64,000 bases of DNA from Salipaludibacillus sp047795645 (GTDB lineage: Bacteria > Bacillota > Bacilli > Bacillales > Salisediminibacteriaceae): the NCBI RefSeq assembly GCF_047795645.1, contig NZ_CP181045.1, positions 4,092,001-4,156,000 on the forward strand. Reading direction: 5' to 3'. Numbering within the stretch: the first letter of the stretch is position 1; the number at the start of each line of letters is the position of its first letter. Shown here piece by piece: positions 26,530 to 35,660 of the stretch. The position numbers were made by a program, and so were the translations under genes. The notes under the pieces were generated by a model. It did not search any database and was not told the origin of the DNA. It saw only the letters and a program-made list of their open reading frames with translations.

Positions 26530-27102
26530 CTATTTCTCACGAATGGATGGGAGCTCATCAATGAGTTTTTCAGCAGCTTTTCGATAAAAGTTACTCATTG
26601 TAACCAAGGATAAAATCGTTAATACCTTTTGAACAAATTCATCGCCTTCGATTTTTTCCACTTGTTGACGCACTTCTAATGTGTGCTCATCGATTTTTTT
26701 CATAAATATAGCAGTATTAGCTGAAGCTAAGTTTAAGTAACAAGAATAGAAATCACTAACGTTAAACTCATCTGAAGTCGTTTTCTCATTAACGTATTGT
26801 AGGGTTATTTTTATATCATTGATCGAGAGGGCCCCTTTTAATTCAAAAATCAAGCTGAGAAGCATGACGTGCTCTTTAGAATAGCGCTTGTTTTTAATTG
26901 GAAGGAGCAAACCTCCTTTAGCGTAATTATTAATCATTGTTTTCGTTATGATTTTCTCATTGTCGTTTCGTTTAGCATTCTGAAATGTTTTATCGAATAA
27001 TTGAATGACTTGATCCATGTATAAGTCTAGATCAGGTATATCTTCAATCGTTATTTTTTTTTCTAACTGCATCGCCGGTATGAGTTCGTTTAATGACTTC
27101 AT
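26530..27102 (-). CDS. DUF1836 domain-containing protein
   Basis: 190 residues. The N-terminal half (MKSLNELIPAMQLEKKITIEDIPDLDLYMDQV, then TKTMINNYAKGGLLLP) is the DUF1836 family, whose helical core resembles a MerR-like DNA-binding domain; a regulatory role is likely but unproven. GGAGGTT seven bases before the ATG at 27102 sets the start. Divergent from the hemolysin III gene. Confidence 0.85.
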   Translation of the reverse strand: MKSLNELIPAMQLEKKITIEDIPDLDLYMDQVIQLFDKTFQNAKRNDNEKIITKTMINNYAKGGLLLPIKNKRYSKEHVMLLSLIFELKGALSINDIKITLQYVNEKTTSDEFNVSDFYSCYLNLASANTAIFMKKIDEHTLEVRQQVEKIEGDEFVQKVLTILSLVTMSNFYRKAAEKLIDELPSIREK

Positions 27103-27269
27103 TTTTTGAACCTCCACTTATTTCATTTATAATTTCGAATTATGTACATTTAGTTAACAAGTATAGTATACCTTTAATTATATTTTTCGTAAACCTTGAC
27201 TACTAAATAGGGTTCGTATATTATTATAAGTAGTTATTTAAACTACGTAATGTAATAGGAGGATTTTTG

Positions 27270-27917
27270 ATGAATACATTTATTCGTGAGCCGATAAACG
27301 GATTGACCCATTTAGCTGGAGCTATTTTGTCATTTGTAGGGCTATTAGCAATGGTTATAAAGGTATCAATGGAAGGAGCAAACCCGCTTGAACTAATGGC
27401 GGTCATAGTGTTTGGATTGAGTTTGATTCTTCTTTACTCAGCTTCGGCTACGTATCATATGGTTATAGCGAAAGCTAGGGTGATTGCTTTCCTTAGGCGG
27501 ATGGATCATTCGATGATTTATGTGCTCATTGCGGGAACGTATACGCCGTTTTGTTTAATTGCATTAAATGGAGCAACAGGATGGCTGCTGTTTGGGATAG
27601 TTTCGGGAATTGCGGTGTTAGGTGTCGTATTCAAGATGATTTGGTTTCATTGTCCAAGGTGGCTGTCAACGTCATTGTACCTCGCTATGGGTTGGCTCGT
27701 TATTTTATTCATCTCTCCTTTATCAACAGCGATGGATTCAGGGGGATTAATGTTACTTATTGTAGGAGGCGTATTTTATACGATTGGTGGGGTTATTTAC
27801 GGGCTAAAGCCTGAGTGGCTTCGTTTCAAATATTTAGGGTTTCATGAAATATTCCACATTTTTATTCTATTAGGTAGCTTCGCTCATTTCTTTAGTGTCT
27901 TTTTCTATGTGATATAG
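27270..27917 (+). CDS. Hemolysin III family membrane protein
   Basis: 215 residues with seven helices of the HlyIII/PAQR family. Conserved residues are seen in REPINGLTHLAGA, SATYHM, RRMDHSMIYVLIAGTYTPF and the C-terminal HEIFHIFILLGSFAHF, where Ser, Asp and three His form a likely zinc hydrolase site. AGGAGG eight bases before the ATG. Despite the name, haemolysis is not implied; the related B. subtilis proteins are YplQ/YqfA-like. Confidence 0.9.
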   Translation: MNTFIREPINGLTHLAGAILSFVGLLAMVIKVSMEGANPLELMAVIVFGLSLILLYSASATYHMVIAKARVIAFLRRMDHSMIYVLIAGTYTPFCLIALNGATGWLLFGIVSGIAVLGVVFKMIWFHCPRWLSTSLYLAMGWLVILFISPLSTAMDSGGLMLLIVGGVFYTIGGVIYGLKPEWLRFKYLGFHEIFHIFILLGSFAHFFSVFFYVI

Positions 27918-27999
27918 GAGTAGTTTTGGAGAATGTAAATGGCAATATCAAAAATTGTCTTGAAAGTATAAATTGGACACAGAAATATCGGTTTGTCTG

Positions 28000-28032
28000 A
28001 AAGATGCCTCTTCTTGATTGGTATCTTTTTTT
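28000..28032 (+). terminator. Terminator after the hemolysin III gene
   Basis: AAAGATGCC pairs with GGTATCTTT (one wobble) followed by five further T residues. Confidence 0.7.
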
Positions 28033-28114
28033 CTCGAATGTTTCAGGACACTCCGCTCATTTTTGCTCCATCGAGTGTCCCGATTCCCTGCTCTTTCAAG
28101 ACAGACAGCATATT

Positions 28115-28915
28115 TCACTGTTTCACCGTTCTTACGATATCTTCTTTTAGAATCGCATTGATTTCCCCACCGATCAGGATAATGATTGAAGAAAGGTGGA
28201 ACCATAGCATGAGTGCGATAACAGTTCCAATTGTTCCATAAGTTGCTGAAAAGTCTGCGAATCGATTTAAGTAAATCGAAAATCCAAAGGAAGTAATTTG
28301 CCAACCAACTGTGGCGAAGATCGCACCGATATAAACTTCTTTAAACGAAAGGCGAGTATTTGGGCCAATGAGATAAAGAATTAAAAATACTGTGAAAATA
28401 ATCACTGAACTCAAAGCCCAACGTAATAAGTCGACATTAAAAATGACAAAGTCAATGAACATAAAGTTTTCCAAGAAAGAACCGACTACCTGTAGGCTTA
28501 GAGCGACGATGATGATAAAAAACATGCCAATCGTTAGACAGATGGAGATGAGTCTCCCTAAAATCAGCCCTCTTCGCTCCGTGACATGATAAGCCATGTT
28601 CAATGCTCTAAGAATCGAATTTAATGCAAGGGATGCTGTCCAGAGTGTGAACAGAATACCTAAAGATAGAACGCTAGTACTCCTGTTGTTTGCGAGAACT
28701 TCCCATTGATTCTCTACTACTTCAAGAACGCCGGCAGGGACGTAGGCTTCCTGCAACAGACTATAAACATCATTAAAAGTGAAAGGTAAAAAAGAAAGTA
28801 AGCTAATGATAAATAAAAGGAAAGGGAATAATGATAAAAGAAAAAAGTAAGCACATTGAGCAGCTAAGTCAATCAAGCTATGGTCTTTAAACCGTTTCAT
28901 AAGGTGGCCTAACAT
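28115..28915 (-). CDS. YihY/BrkB-family inner membrane protein
   Basis: 266 residues with six helices. It carries the typical opening LIDLAAQCAYFFLLSLFPFLLF and the Gly/Asn-rich GTIGTVIALMLWFHLSSIIILIGGEINA ending of the YihY family (older name RNase BN, now discounted). GAGGAGGGG precedes the ATG. Function unknown. Confidence 0.9.
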   Translation of the reverse strand: MLGHLMKRFKDHSLIDLAAQCAYFFLLSLFPFLLFIISLLSFLPFTFNDVYSLLQEAYVPAGVLEVVENQWEVLANNRSTSVLSLGILFTLWTASLALNSILRALNMAYHVTERRGLILGRLISICLTIGMFFIIIVALSLQVVGSFLENFMFIDFVIFNVDLLRWALSSVIIFTVFLILYLIGPNTRLSFKEVYIGAIFATVGWQITSFGFSIYLNRFADFSATYGTIGTVIALMLWFHLSSIIILIGGEINAILKEDIVRTVKQ

Positions 28916-29086
28916 TAGAAACCCCTCCTCGTATTTTTGATTTGCACTGATCGATCGAAATGATGCTTGTCTTTAACTACTTATTCCCTTAAAGTTAAAA
29001 CTAGAATCATTCAAAAAAATTCAACTGAAATTATTTTGGTAATAATTTGATATTATAGCGTTAATTTAGAGAGAGAGGGATATCAT

Positions 29087-29290
29087 ATGAACGGACAAAC
29101 TAGAAGTGACATCAAACCAGGTATAGAAGTAGATATTGTGCTGAAGCAAGATCAACGGAGTGGCAAGGTTACGAGAGGTGTAGTGAAAGATCTGTTAACG
29201 AAATCTTCAAACCACCCACATGGTATTAAAGTTCGTTTGCAAGATGGTCAAGTAGGTCGCGTGAAATCGATTCATACAACCGACGCATAG
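29087..29290 (+). CDS. ywbE: YwbE family protein
   Basis: 67-residue member of the YwbE family: SDIKPGIEVDIVLKQDQRSG, VKDLLTKSSNHPHGIKVRL and QVGRV are the conserved parts. Probably a small beta-barrel; role unknown. GAGAGAGGGA lies upstream of the ATG, and a clean terminator follows. Confidence 0.92.
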   Translation: MNGQTRSDIKPGIEVDIVLKQDQRSGKVTRGVVKDLLTKSSNHPHGIKVRLQDGQVGRVKSIHTTDA

Positions 29291-29321
29291 ATGAGGTTGT
29301 ATATATAGTAGGGAGAAATAG

Positions 29322-29353
29322 AAATCCGCAAATTTAAGTTTGCGGATTTTTAT
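29322..29353 (+). terminator. Terminator after ywbE (bidirectional)
   Basis: AAATCCGCAAA pairs with TTTGCGGATTT around six bases, with further T residues. Confidence 0.9.
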
Positions 29354-29364
29354 CTTGATATTTT

Positions 29365-30534
29365 TTATGATTTGATTGCTTTTTTCATTCTTTCTAATCC
29401 TTCAATGACAGTATTTCGAGTACAAGCTACGTTCATTCGGACAAAACCTTCGCCACCTTCACCAAAACTAGTTCCAGGGTTGAATCCGACTTTGCCTTCT
29501 TTTATAAATAATTGATTCAGTTTCGCATCGGAAAGAGCTAATTTTCGGCAATCAATCCAAAGTAAATAAGTTGCTTCTGGTTCGATCAACGAAAGTTCTG
29601 GAAGATGTTCAGCGAAAAATTCTTTCACTGTAGCAATATTCCCTTCGATGTATCTCAAAAGATCTTCTAACCATTCTTCTCCTTTAAGGTAGGCAGCTTC
29701 CATGGCAATGATTCCAAAAGCATTTAATGTAAATGCTCCTTGTTGTTGATCAATAGTAGTAATTTTTTTTCGGAAAGAATCGTTTGAACTAATAATCGCT
29801 GAGGATTGTAAACCAGCTAAATTAAATGTTTTACTCGGTGCCACAAGAGTTATCGTTTGTGCAGAAATCTCATCAGATAAAGACGCGATTGGAATGTGCT
29901 TGTTCGGTTTTAGGATCAGGTCAGAATGAATCTCATCGGACACGATGATTACGTCGTTTTCTAAGCATAATTCTGCCATTTTTCGTAGTTCATCCTCTTT
30001 CCAAACTCGGCTTACGGGATTATGAGGGTGACAAAGTAAAAACATCTTCACACCATTTTTCAAAGATCGCTCAAAAGCATCGAAATCAATTTCGTATCGC
30101 GTTTCCGCATTAACGAGTGGGGCATTCTCAACGACGCGATCATTCGATTTGACCATCGAAAAGAAGGGTGGATAAACAGGTGACTGAACGAGAATTTTAT
30201 CTCCTGGTTCGGTCAAGGCTTGAATTGCTTTTCCAATTGATGGGACGACGCCGGAGCTATATTGGATCCAGTCCTTTTCAATGGTCCAGTTGTGCCTTTT
30301 GCTCATCCAACCAACTATCGCATCACCTACAGTGTCTCCAATAAAAGTGTAACCAAATATTCCATGTTCCACTCGTGATTGGAGAGCATCAATCACAGCT
30401 TGAGGTGGTCGGAAATCCATATCTGCAACCCACATAGGTAGAACGTCTTCATCGGTTTTGAAAACTTCTTTTGTCCGTTCCCATTTAACAGAAGACGTGT
30501 TCCGACGATCAATGTTTTGCTCGAAAAAATCCAC
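29365..30534 (-). CDS. patB: PatB/MalY-type pyridoxal-phosphate C-S lyase/aminotransferase
   Basis: 389 residues, fold-type I PLP enzyme. WVADMDF near the start, YSSGVVPSIG, LLCHPHNPVSRVW, IVSDEIHSDL and the Schiff-base Lys in LVAPSKTFNLAGLQ identify the PatB/MalY branch, usually cystathionine beta-lyases. The GTG at 30534 is preferred because AAAGGATG stands about 7 bases before it and family members start near this point; an ATG at 30543 overlaps that site. Separate from the methionine operon that encodes MetC. Confidence 0.9.
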   Translation of the reverse strand: MDFFEQNIDRRNTSSVKWERTKEVFKTDEDVLPMWVADMDFRPPQAVIDALQSRVEHGIFGYTFIGDTVGDAIVGWMSKRHNWTIEKDWIQYSSGVVPSIGKAIQALTEPGDKILVQSPVYPPFFSMVKSNDRVVENAPLVNAETRYEIDFDAFERSLKNGVKMFLLCHPHNPVSRVWKEDELRKMAELCLENDVIIVSDEIHSDLILKPNKHIPIASLSDEISAQTITLVAPSKTFNLAGLQSSAIISSNDSFRKKITTIDQQQGAFTLNAFGIIAMEAAYLKGEEWLEDLLRYIEGNIATVKEFFAEHLPELSLIEPEATYLLWIDCRKLALSDAKLNQLFIKEGKVGFNPGTSFGEGGEGFVRMNVACTRNTVIEGLERMKKAIKS

Positions 30535-30726
30535 TATAATCATCCTTTCATTTATGTACTTTGATTGGCGTTATACAATTAAAGTATATATGCGAATCGC
30601 TTGTTATAGCAAAGTAAATACACTTTCACTCATTATGAACATGTATGACTGCTTTAATGGTGATTCTGTTTCTTTTGTTATCTATCCTTTATAATAGAAG
30701 AAAGTGAAGGAAAGGAAGTCAGTCAA

Positions 30727-31074
30727 TTGAAGAAAACGTTGGATATATTGTTGGAAATGGTGCGGATGATCTTTGTTATTTTTATATTATTATTCGGCTA
30801 TTCTTTTGTTAATATTATTTTTATTGTTCTTTTAGGAGGATTGGAAGTGATTGAAGAAACGGTTTATTTCAATCTCTTCTTAATTCTACAAACAGGTGCG
30901 ATTTTTTTATTGAGTACAATCTTTTATCGAAATAAGCTTCAATTTTCCAAAATATTTAAAAGCGAAACACAAGAACCACTTTCAAAAAAAAGAACGAAGC
31001 AATTATTCCTCATTAGCATTGGGGCTATTATCGTTTCTTATTTTATTTTAATAACAAATCTCTTTCTAACATGA
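30727..31074 (+). CDS. Hypothetical three-helix membrane protein
   Basis: 115 residues with three hydrophobic segments and a basic stretch (KKRTKQ) before the last. AAAGGAAG lies about 8 bases before the TTG start. No family recognised. Alone, on the plus strand, between patB and a GntR regulator. Confidence 0.65.
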   Translation: MKKTLDILLEMVRMIFVIFILLFGYSFVNIIFIVLLGGLEVIEETVYFNLFLILQTGAIFLLSTIFYRNKLQFSKIFKSETQEPLSKKRTKQLFLISIGAIIVSYFILITNLFLT

Positions 31075-31198
31075 GGAGGGACTACTGGAAACTCATCACC
31101 GATGTTCTCATTTTAAAGCAACAATTTACATAGAGCGTCAGAAAGAGCGTCAGAATATATAGGTTGATAATGGTGTGATTTGTTTTATAATAGTAACA

Positions 31199-31212
31199 AC
31201 TAGCATACTAGT
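31199..31212 (+). promoter_or_regulatory. Candidate GntR operator
   Basis: ACTAG-CATA-CTAGT is a 5-4-5 palindrome of the size bound by GntR/FadR dimers. A TAGCATAC direct repeat overlaps it and recurs at 31218. It lies just downstream of a TATAAT-like hexamer and 31 bases before the regulator gene, suggesting autoregulation. Confidence 0.4.
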
Positions 31213-31243
31213 GCGATTAGCATACGATAACTAAATAAATGAG

Positions 31244-31939
31244 GTGAACAAAATTTCTATTACACAGGCAAAAAACTCAAGGTCAAAAGGCTCTACGAGA
31301 GATTTCGTATACAATTATTTAAAGAAAAAAATTATTGAATGGGACTTAGAACCAAAAGTGAAAATTTCAGAAACAGAAATTGCTGCTGAGCTGAGTGTAA
31401 GTCGGACACCAGTGAGAGAGGCATTTTTGATGCTTGCTCAGGAAGAGTTATTAGCTATATACCCACAAAAAGGGACAATTATTTCCGAAATTGATCTAAA
31501 TTTAGTTGAAGAAGGTCGTTTTGTTCGTGAACAAATCGAGCGAGCGATTGTGAGGCAAGCTTGTCAAACATTCGATGAGGAAGAGTTATTTAAATTAGAA
31601 TCGAATATCGCAATGCAAAAATTATGCTTGGAAAAAGGTTCACATCAAAATTTATTTGAACTAGATGAAGAATTCCACTACATACTTTTTGAAGGGAGTA
31701 ACAAGCTAAGAACTTGGGATTTGATCCGTCAAATGAATAGTCACTTCGATCGATTAAGAGTGTTAAGGCTTGCCTTTAATCCTGATTGGGATGTTGTCAT
31801 TAAACAGCACGAATCAATATTGAAATACATTACCGAGAAACAAGAAGATGAAGCGGAAAACCTAATCAGTGAACATTTAAATTTAGTAAATTATGAAAAA
31901 GATACGCTCAAATTACATTATCCAAAATATTTTAAGTGA
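31244..31939 (+). CDS. GntR-family regulator (FadR/FCD subgroup)
   Basis: 231 residues. N-terminal winged helix (ISETEIAAELSVSRTPVREAFLMLAQEELL) followed by an all-helical FCD ligand domain with conserved R.QIE, LDEEFHYILFEG and a KQHESILKYI His motif. Ligand unknown. The annotated GTG at 31244 lies inside GAGGTG, which looks like the ribosome binding site itself, so the true start could be a few codons later. No target operon is obvious next to it. Confidence 0.85.
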   Translation: MNKISITQAKNSRSKGSTRDFVYNYLKKKIIEWDLEPKVKISETEIAAELSVSRTPVREAFLMLAQEELLAIYPQKGTIISEIDLNLVEEGRFVREQIERAIVRQACQTFDEEELFKLESNIAMQKLCLEKGSHQNLFELDEEFHYILFEGSNKLRTWDLIRQMNSHFDRLRVLRLAFNPDWDVVIKQHESILKYITEKQEDEAENLISEHLNLVNYEKDTLKLHYPKYFK

Positions 31940-31966
31940 AAGTAATTTAATATAGCTGTTAAACGA

Positions 31967-32016
31967 GACTGTCCTCGGCGAACGAGTCCGTCTCCATGCG
32001 TGACCGAGAGAATCGG
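31967..32016 (+). terminator. GC-rich hairpins after the GntR gene
   Basis: GAGAC...GTCTC with inner CTCG/CGAG (31967-31996), then CCGA-GAGAA-TCGG. No T-run follows, so termination is uncertain. Confidence 0.35.
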
Positions 32017-32096
32017 CACAAATTGAGGTTATGCTATGAAACCTGTTGCTGTAAGAAAGAAATTATCAGAAGAATATAAGGAAATGGTGAGGAAAT

Positions 32097-32345
32097 ATGA
32101 AGAAACTTAAATGGATACAAGTAGCTTTTTCTGTACTAGCATTAATTTTTATTATTCTAGGTGCTTTTTTAGATTCATCTGTCCCTTTGTATCTGGCTAT
32201 TGTGTTTGGTGTATTTGCAGTCATTGCGCAAACCACCCGTCATACACAAGCAAAGTCGATTTCTAATGAAGGTACAGAACATAATAAGGACAGTAAAGAG
32301 GAAGAAGATAAACGCAAAAAAGAGGAATTTAAAAGCGATAGTTAA
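32097..32345 (+). CDS. Hypothetical two-helix membrane protein with charged tail
   Basis: 82 residues: two hydrophobic helices (about 7-25 and 30-46) and a Lys/Glu-rich C-terminus. GTGAGG precedes the ATG. A 24-codon open stretch (32036-32110) overlaps its start and may be a leader. Located before modA, but the link to molybdate uptake is only positional. Confidence 0.6.
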   Translation: MKKLKWIQVAFSVLALIFIILGAFLDSSVPLYLAIVFGVFAVIAQTTRHTQAKSISNEGTEHNKDSKEEEDKRKKEEFKSDS

Positions 32346-32409
32346 ACAGCTGAAGGTAGGTGTGTTTGGGCACTTTGCCAGTAGTGTGTTTATGCAAGGG
32401 GGAAGACAG

Positions 32410-33189
32410 TTGAACAAATGGTTAATAGCAACATGTGTCGTTATGATGATGACAGGGTGTGTTGGGCAAGATTCTTCAGGAATTTCACCCAAAGAGATTA
32501 CAGTGGCAGCTGCTTCTGACTTACTGCCAGCATTTAACGAGGTAGCTGCTTTATTTGAAGAAGAACATGATGTGGAAGTGACTTTTTCATTTGGTTCAAC
32601 GGGTCAATTGGCTGATCAGATTGAAAATGGTGCTCCGTTTGATATTTTTGCCGCAGCGAACGTTTCTTTTATGGACAGGCTCGTTGAAGGTAATTATGTA
32701 TTAGAAGATTCTCAACAGACGTATGCATTTGGAAGAATTGGATTAGCGTCGATGAAAGATGCCGACCATCATATTGAATCGTTAGCGGAATTGACTTCAG
32801 ATGTGATTCGGTTTGTTTCGATTGCAAATCCAGATCATGCTCCGTATGGATTAGCAGCGAAACAAGCATTAATTAGCGCAGATGTGTGGGATGAATTAGA
32901 GGGTAATAAGCTTGTGCTAGGACGAAACATTACCGATGCCCTGGTGCAACTTGAAACAGGAAATGCTGAAATTGGGATCATTGCCCTGTCGCTTTATAAA
33001 GCGCAGGAAGACGAACTATCTTTCACGCTTTTAGATGAAGATCTCCACGAACCGCTTGAACAAAGTATCGGAATCATGGAATCGACAAATGAAGAAGACT
33101 CTGCTCGTTTATTCATCGACTTTATTTTAAAGGGAAATGGGAAAGAAGTTATGGAGAAATATGGATTTGTCGTACCGGAGGGTGGATAG
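32410..33189 (+). CDS. modA: Molybdate ABC transporter substrate-binding lipoprotein
   Basis: 259 residues. The TTG at 32410 follows GGGGGAAG and opens a short lipoprotein signal (LIATCVVMMMTGC, lipid-modified Cys near residue 16). The mature part starts ITVAAASDLLPAFNEVA and has FSFGSTGQLADQIENGAPFDIFAAA, as in ModA. It captures molybdate (or tungstate) outside the membrane. First gene of modABC. Confidence 0.92.
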   Translation: MNKWLIATCVVMMMTGCVGQDSSGISPKEITVAAASDLLPAFNEVAALFEEEHDVEVTFSFGSTGQLADQIENGAPFDIFAAANVSFMDRLVEGNYVLEDSQQTYAFGRIGLASMKDADHHIESLAELTSDVIRFVSIANPDHAPYGLAAKQALISADVWDELEGNKLVLGRNITDALVQLETGNAEIGIIALSLYKAQEDELSFTLLDEDLHEPLEQSIGIMESTNEEDSARLFIDFILKGNGKEVMEKYGFVVPEGG

Positions 33190-33192
33190 CTA

Positions 33193-33864
33193 ATGGGGGA
33201 AATTAACCTTTTTCCATTATTTTTATCGTTGCGTGTTGCATTAACAGCGACATTTTTAGCGATCTTAATTGGTTTACCAATCGCCTATTATTTAAGTCGA
33301 TCGAAGTCACGATTAGCCGATTTTATTGACACGATTATAACGTTACCGATCGTTCTACCTCCTACGGTTCTCGGGTATTATTTACTTGTTGTATTAGGGA
33401 GGAACAGTGTCGTCGGTAGATTTCTAGAGGATAACTTTAATATAACGATTGTATTTACACCGACGGGGGCGGTGATTGCCGCGCTCGTTGTATCGGTTCC
33501 GTTTATGATAAAATCGTCAAAAGCTGCTTTAGGTTCGATTCAACAAGAATATATTCATTCGGCAGAAATATTGGGAAGGTCGAGGCTTAACATTTTTTTT
33601 ACGATTATGGTGCCACTTGCCTGGAAAGGGATTCTTGCTGGAGTTACGCTTACATTTGCTAGGGCTTTAGGAGACTTTGGAGCAACACTTATGGTCGCTG
33701 GGAGTATTCCAAATGAAACGATGACAATGCCTATCGCGATTTATGATGCTCTGTTAGCAGGTGACCGTCTGATGGCCAATACTCTCGTTATGATTATGAC
33801 TGGAGTCTCCTTAGTAATTCTCTACTTGATTAACAGGTTAGAAAAACGAGTGATACAAGGATGA
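33193..33864 (+). CDS. modB: Molybdate ABC transporter permease
   Basis: 223 residues, five helices, with the permease EAA-loop (EYIHSAEILGRSRLNIFFTIMVP) that contacts ModC and the ModB-typical TLPIVLPPTVLGYYLL. Three bases separate it from modA. Pairs with ModA and ModC. Confidence 0.94.
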   Translation: MGEINLFPLFLSLRVALTATFLAILIGLPIAYYLSRSKSRLADFIDTIITLPIVLPPTVLGYYLLVVLGRNSVVGRFLEDNFNITIVFTPTGAVIAALVVSVPFMIKSSKAALGSIQQEYIHSAEILGRSRLNIFFTIMVPLAWKGILAGVTLTFARALGDFGATLMVAGSIPNETMTMPIAIYDALLAGDRLMANTLVMIMTGVSLVILYLINRLEKRVIQG

Positions 33865-33871
33865 TGCAACC

Positions 33872-34939
33872 ATGCTGGATGTAAACATACAAAACACACT
33901 ATCATCATTTGACTTAAATATTCAATTTAAAGCCGAGCGAGGAATTACTGCTATTCTCGGACCTTCTGGCTGTGGAAAAACAATGACTCTCCAATCTCTA
34001 GCTGGGATTATTAAACCAGATAGTGGTGTAATCTCGATGGATGGACAAACGTGGTTTGATAAAGCTCAACAAGTTTTTTGGAAACCACAAAAGAGGCAAG
34101 TTGGTTATTTATTTCAGAACTACGCGTTATTTCCACACCTAACCGTTGAACAAAATATTGCATTCGGGTTAAAAGGGATGGTGAAACAGGAGATCGATCA
34201 GAAAGTGAGTAAATGGTTGAATATCATGCAAATGGATGGATTTAAGGATCGCTATCCTGCCAAAATGTCGGGGGGACAACAGCAACGGGTTGCGTTAGCT
34301 CGTTCGATGATTACCGAACCGCAACTTTTATTATTGGATGAACCTTTCTCGGCGCTCGATCAACATATTCGTCATTCGCTCGAAGCGGATTTAAGAAACA
34401 TTATTGATGATACGTTTCATGGCGTCGTGCTTTTCGTCACACATAATATTGAAGAAGCGTACCGGATGAGTGATTCGATCATGCTCTTTAATGAAGGAGA
34501 AGTCATTCAAAAGGGCTCACGTAAGGAAATTTTGCAACATCCTCAATCGAAGAAAGCGGCAGAAATTGTTGGATGTGAAAATGTCGTACGTATCGATTCA
34601 CATAAACAAAACCAAGATGATTTCGAACTAACGATAGGCGACGGGGAGCGCCTGTTTGTGATTGGAAAAGAGCAGACCAATGATACTCCGAAATATGTTG
34701 GGATTCATAATCATCATATGATCGTGTCATCTCAACAAACATCTGGCGAAAATGTAAAAAGGGCTAAAGTTAGACAAATTATTGAGGGAGTAACCTATAC
34801 AATCATGATAGTTGAATTTGCTAGTTTTCGATGGCGCGTGGAAGCTGTAGAAGGTGGACATGGGAAACAACCGTTTCACGAAGGAGACGATTGCTTTATA
34901 ACGTTTCCAAAGGATAAGTTGATTGTAATGAATAAATAA
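33872..34939 (+). CDS. modC: Molybdate ABC transporter ATPase
   Basis: 355 residues: Walker A GPSGCGKTMT, Q-loop, signature SGGQQQRVALARS, Walker B LLLLDEPFSALD, switch His in FVTHNIEEA, and a C-terminal TOBE-like domain of about 60 residues that may bind molybdate. Start ATG after AAGGATG. Last gene of modABC. Confidence 0.93.
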   Translation: MLDVNIQNTLSSFDLNIQFKAERGITAILGPSGCGKTMTLQSLAGIIKPDSGVISMDGQTWFDKAQQVFWKPQKRQVGYLFQNYALFPHLTVEQNIAFGLKGMVKQEIDQKVSKWLNIMQMDGFKDRYPAKMSGGQQQRVALARSMITEPQLLLLDEPFSALDQHIRHSLEADLRNIIDDTFHGVVLFVTHNIEEAYRMSDSIMLFNEGEVIQKGSRKEILQHPQSKKAAEIVGCENVVRIDSHKQNQDDFELTIGDGERLFVIGKEQTNDTPKYVGIHNHHMIVSSQQTSGENVKRAKVRQIIEGVTYTIMIVEFASFRWRVEAVEGGHGKQPFHEGDDCFITFPKDKLIVMNK

Positions 34940-34990
34940 GGACATTATTCTTAAGGTGAAAGACGAAGGTATAAAGAGGAGTCTTAGATT

Positions 34991-35659
34991 ATGGCAGAAT
35001 ATGATAAAAATTTCGATAAGAAGATTCTCATTGTTACATCAGTAGAAGTAGAACAAACGGCGATCGTAAAAAGTCTTAAAGACGATTTTCGCTTCCGTGT
35101 TGAAACGCTAGGAGTCGGCCCAATGTTAGCTGCAGCAAAAACTGCTGAGTATCTCACCAAAGATACATATGATATCGTCATTAATATGGGGATTGCAGGT
35201 GGATTCCCGAATGTAGCAAATATTGGGGATGTGGTAGTTGCTTCAGAGGTAGTTGCAGCAGATCTTGGTGCTGAATCTCCTGAAGGGTTTAAACCGATCG
35301 AGCAATTAGGCTTTGGAAAGTCTCATTTCGAATGTGACAACAAGCTCGCAAAAGAATTGATTAATAAAATCGATCAACAAACAGATGTCAAAGCGCATTT
35401 GGGGACGATCCTAACAAGATCGACGGTCACAGGGACGGTGGAAACAATGGAACAGTTGCAGAAGCAGGTTCCAGGTGCTGCCGCTGAAGCGATGGAAGGT
35501 TTTGGAGTGGCAACAGCTGCACAGCTTGCACGAATTCCGTTTTTTGAAATACGTGCGATTTCTAACCCTGTAGGTCCTAGAGATCGTGGAGCATGGAAAA
35601 TTAACGAAGCGCTCGTTTCGTTGACGAAAGTCAGTGCAATTTTAAAGGAGGTTTTCTAA
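34991..35659 (+). CDS. mqnB: Futalosine hydrolase
   Basis: 222 residues of the nucleoside-phosphorylase-like family: ILIVTSVEVEQTAI start, INMGIAGGFPN, EAMEGFGVA and RAISNPVGPRDRGAW. This last motif and the adjacent mqnD point to futalosine hydrolase rather than MTA/SAH nucleosidase. It releases hypoxanthine from futalosine to give dehypoxanthine futalosine on the alternative menaquinone route. Fifty-one bases after modC, one base before mqnD. Confidence 0.9.
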   Translation: MAEYDKNFDKKILIVTSVEVEQTAIVKSLKDDFRFRVETLGVGPMLAAAKTAEYLTKDTYDIVINMGIAGGFPNVANIGDVVVASEVVAADLGAESPEGFKPIEQLGFGKSHFECDNKLAKELINKIDQQTDVKAHLGTILTRSTVTGTVETMEQLQKQVPGAAAEAMEGFGVATAAQLARIPFFEIRAISNPVGPRDRGAWKINEALVSLTKVSAILKEVF

Positions 35660-35660
35660 G

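Noticed and set aside
27948..28304. 118-codon minus-strand frame
   Set aside because: It is a shadow of the YihY-family gene in another frame and then runs through intergenic hairpins; composition is not protein-like.
32036..32110. 24-codon frame overlapping the start of the 82-residue membrane gene
   Set aside because: GAGG is upstream, so a leader peptide is possible, but there is no further evidence.
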